Source: an uncultured Microbacterium sp. (GTDB lineage: Bacteria > Actinomycetota > Actinomycetes > Actinomycetales > Microbacteriaceae). From it: a stretch of DNA of 6,911 nucleotides. The notes below the pieces were generated by a model. That model made no database searches. It was not told the DNA's origin and worked only from the letters and a program-made list of their open reading frames with translations. The stretch spans positions 1-6,911 of the forward strand of contig CALANM010000142.1 in NCBI GenBank assembly GCA_937926065.1, written 5' to 3'. Shown in pieces: positions 6,185 through 6,911 of this stretch. Position numbers and translations under genes: made by a program. Each line of letters starts with the position of its first letter. Position 1 is the stretch's first letter.

Positions 6185-6911
6185 ATGACACCCTCGGTTC
6201 TGGTCGCCGACATCGGCAAGTCGACGACGCGTGTCGCCGTCTGCCGTGACGGCGTCGTAGGCCCTGTCGCGTCCGGCCCGGGCATCGCGGGGCTCGCCGC
6301 CTCGCGCGGCGTCGCCGACGCGATCGAGCGGATCCAGGCCGTCGCCGAACTCCTCGAAGACCCTGCATCGGATGCCGCAGCCATCGGCGTCGCGGGGGCG
6401 CTCAGCGCACCCGACGCCCCCCAGGCCCCCGCCGACCGCGTCGCGGAGCTGCGACGCGCGGTGGCATGCGTGACGTCCGACGTCGTCACGGCGCACCTCG
6501 GCGCGCTCGACGGAGGCCCTGGCACGATCCTGGTCGCCGGCACCGGCGCCGTGGCGTTCGGCGTCTTCCCCGACGGCTCCACCCGGCTCGCGGACGGACG
6601 CGGGCCCGAGCTCGGCGACCACGGCAGCGGTTACTGGATCGGACGCGAGGGCATGCGAGCGGCTCTGCGTGCGGGCGACCGCGGGGTCTCCACCGCCCTC
6701 GCCGCACACTGGTCGACGCTGACAGACAGCGCCGACTCCGTCTCCTGGCTCGCCTCACAGCAGCAGCCGGTCGCCGCCGTCGCGCGCTTCGCACCCTTCG
6801 TGCTCGACGCCGCGGACGACGGCGACGCCGTCGCCGCCGACATCGTCGAGCGGGCCGTCGACGCCCTCACCACCACCGCGCGCGCCGCGTCAGACGCCGG
6901 CTCGGCGGTCG
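6185..6911 (+). CDS. BadF/BadG-type sugar kinase, N-acetylglucosamine kinase-like (partial, 3' end cut)
   Basis: This ASKHA-fold kinase (BcrAD/BadF/BadG/BcrA-type ATPase family, which includes N-acetylglucosamine kinase) probably phosphorylates the imported sugar at the expense of ATP. The 242 residues present show the phosphate-1 loop VLVADIGKSTTR (5-16) and a likely catalytic Asp99 in VTSDVVTAHLGAL (96-108). The phosphate-2 loop is TILVAGTGAVAFG (114-126), and the NAGK signature is LGDHGSGYWIGREGM (143-157). In the signature, His146 replaces the Glu of the common GDEGS form. Relatives are about 300-330 residues long, so roughly the last quarter lies beyond the window. The ATG at 6185 is the first start codon in this frame after the intergenic region and has AAGGA four bases upstream. 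It is transcribed away from the regulator and importer operon, probably under control of the same RpiR protein. Its exact sugar (GlcNAc, GlcN, MurNAc or another) cannot be fixed from the sequence; glucosamine kinases share this fold. Confidence 0.9.
   Translation, partial: MTPSVLVADIGKSTTRVAVCRDGVVGPVASGPGIAGLAASRGVADAIERIQAVAELLEDPASDAAAIGVAGALSAPDAPQAPADRVAELRRAVACVTSDVVTAHLGALDGGPGTILVAGTGAVAFGVFPDGSTRLADGRGPELGDHGSGYWIGREGMRAALRAGDRGVSTALAAHWSTLTDSADSVSWLASQQQPVAAVARFAPFVLDAADDGDAVAADIVERAVDALTTTARAASDAGSAV

Noticed and set aside
6045..6368. N-terminal extension of the RpiR frame up to 6368
   Set aside because: It crosses the regulatory region and the kinase start. The ATG at 6044 has GGAGGT and fits the family N-terminus.
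6137..6709. Minus-strand open frames opposite the kinase gene
   Set aside because: The plus-strand frame from 6185 shows clear kinase motifs and a ribosome binding site; the reverse frames have none.

Overview
The window is high-GC DNA with strong G/C third-position bias and GGAGG-type ribosome binding sites. It most resembles a high-GC actinobacterium, perhaps a Microbacteriaceae-like one; that placement is inferred from composition and gene type only. It holds seven protein genes and no RNA genes, insertion sequences or CRISPR arrays that I can see.

Layout: positions 1-131 are non-coding and carry a strong terminator-type hairpin (67-106). Six genes follow on the minus strand. In transcription order they are an RpiR/SIS regulator (6044-5178), a tandem-GNAT acetyltransferase (5074-4112), a PIG-L/LmbE-type deacetylase-like protein (4098-3406), a lipoprotein sugar-binding protein (3353-2028) and two CUT1 ABC permeases (1945-1028 and 1031-132). 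A BadF/NAGK-type sugar kinase (6185 onward, cut by the window edge) is divergent on the plus strand. The 140-bp gap between regulator and kinase is the main regulatory region. A second likely promoter lies between the regulator and the acetyltransferase.

How the genes may work together: the binding protein and two permeases form a sugar importer with no ATPase gene in the window, as is usual for actinobacterial CUT1 systems that share an MsiK-type ATPase. A kinase of the N-acetylglucosamine-kinase fold, a regulator with a sugar-phosphate-binding SIS domain, a GlcNAc-deacetylase-fold protein and an acetyltransferase all point to uptake and processing of an amino sugar or amino-sugar conjugate. 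The exact substrate cannot be read from the sequence.

Most notable points: the PIG-L protein keeps its metal-binding residues but has Gly where the family's catalytic Asp normally sits (HIGDTE instead of HPDDxE). It is paired with a tandem-GNAT enzyme, an arrangement like MshB/MshD of mycothiol synthesis but placed inside a sugar-uptake operon. A perfect 13-bp hairpin separates the binding-protein gene from the permease genes. A 17-bp tandem repeat and a TGTA-N7-TACA palindrome sit in front of the kinase.
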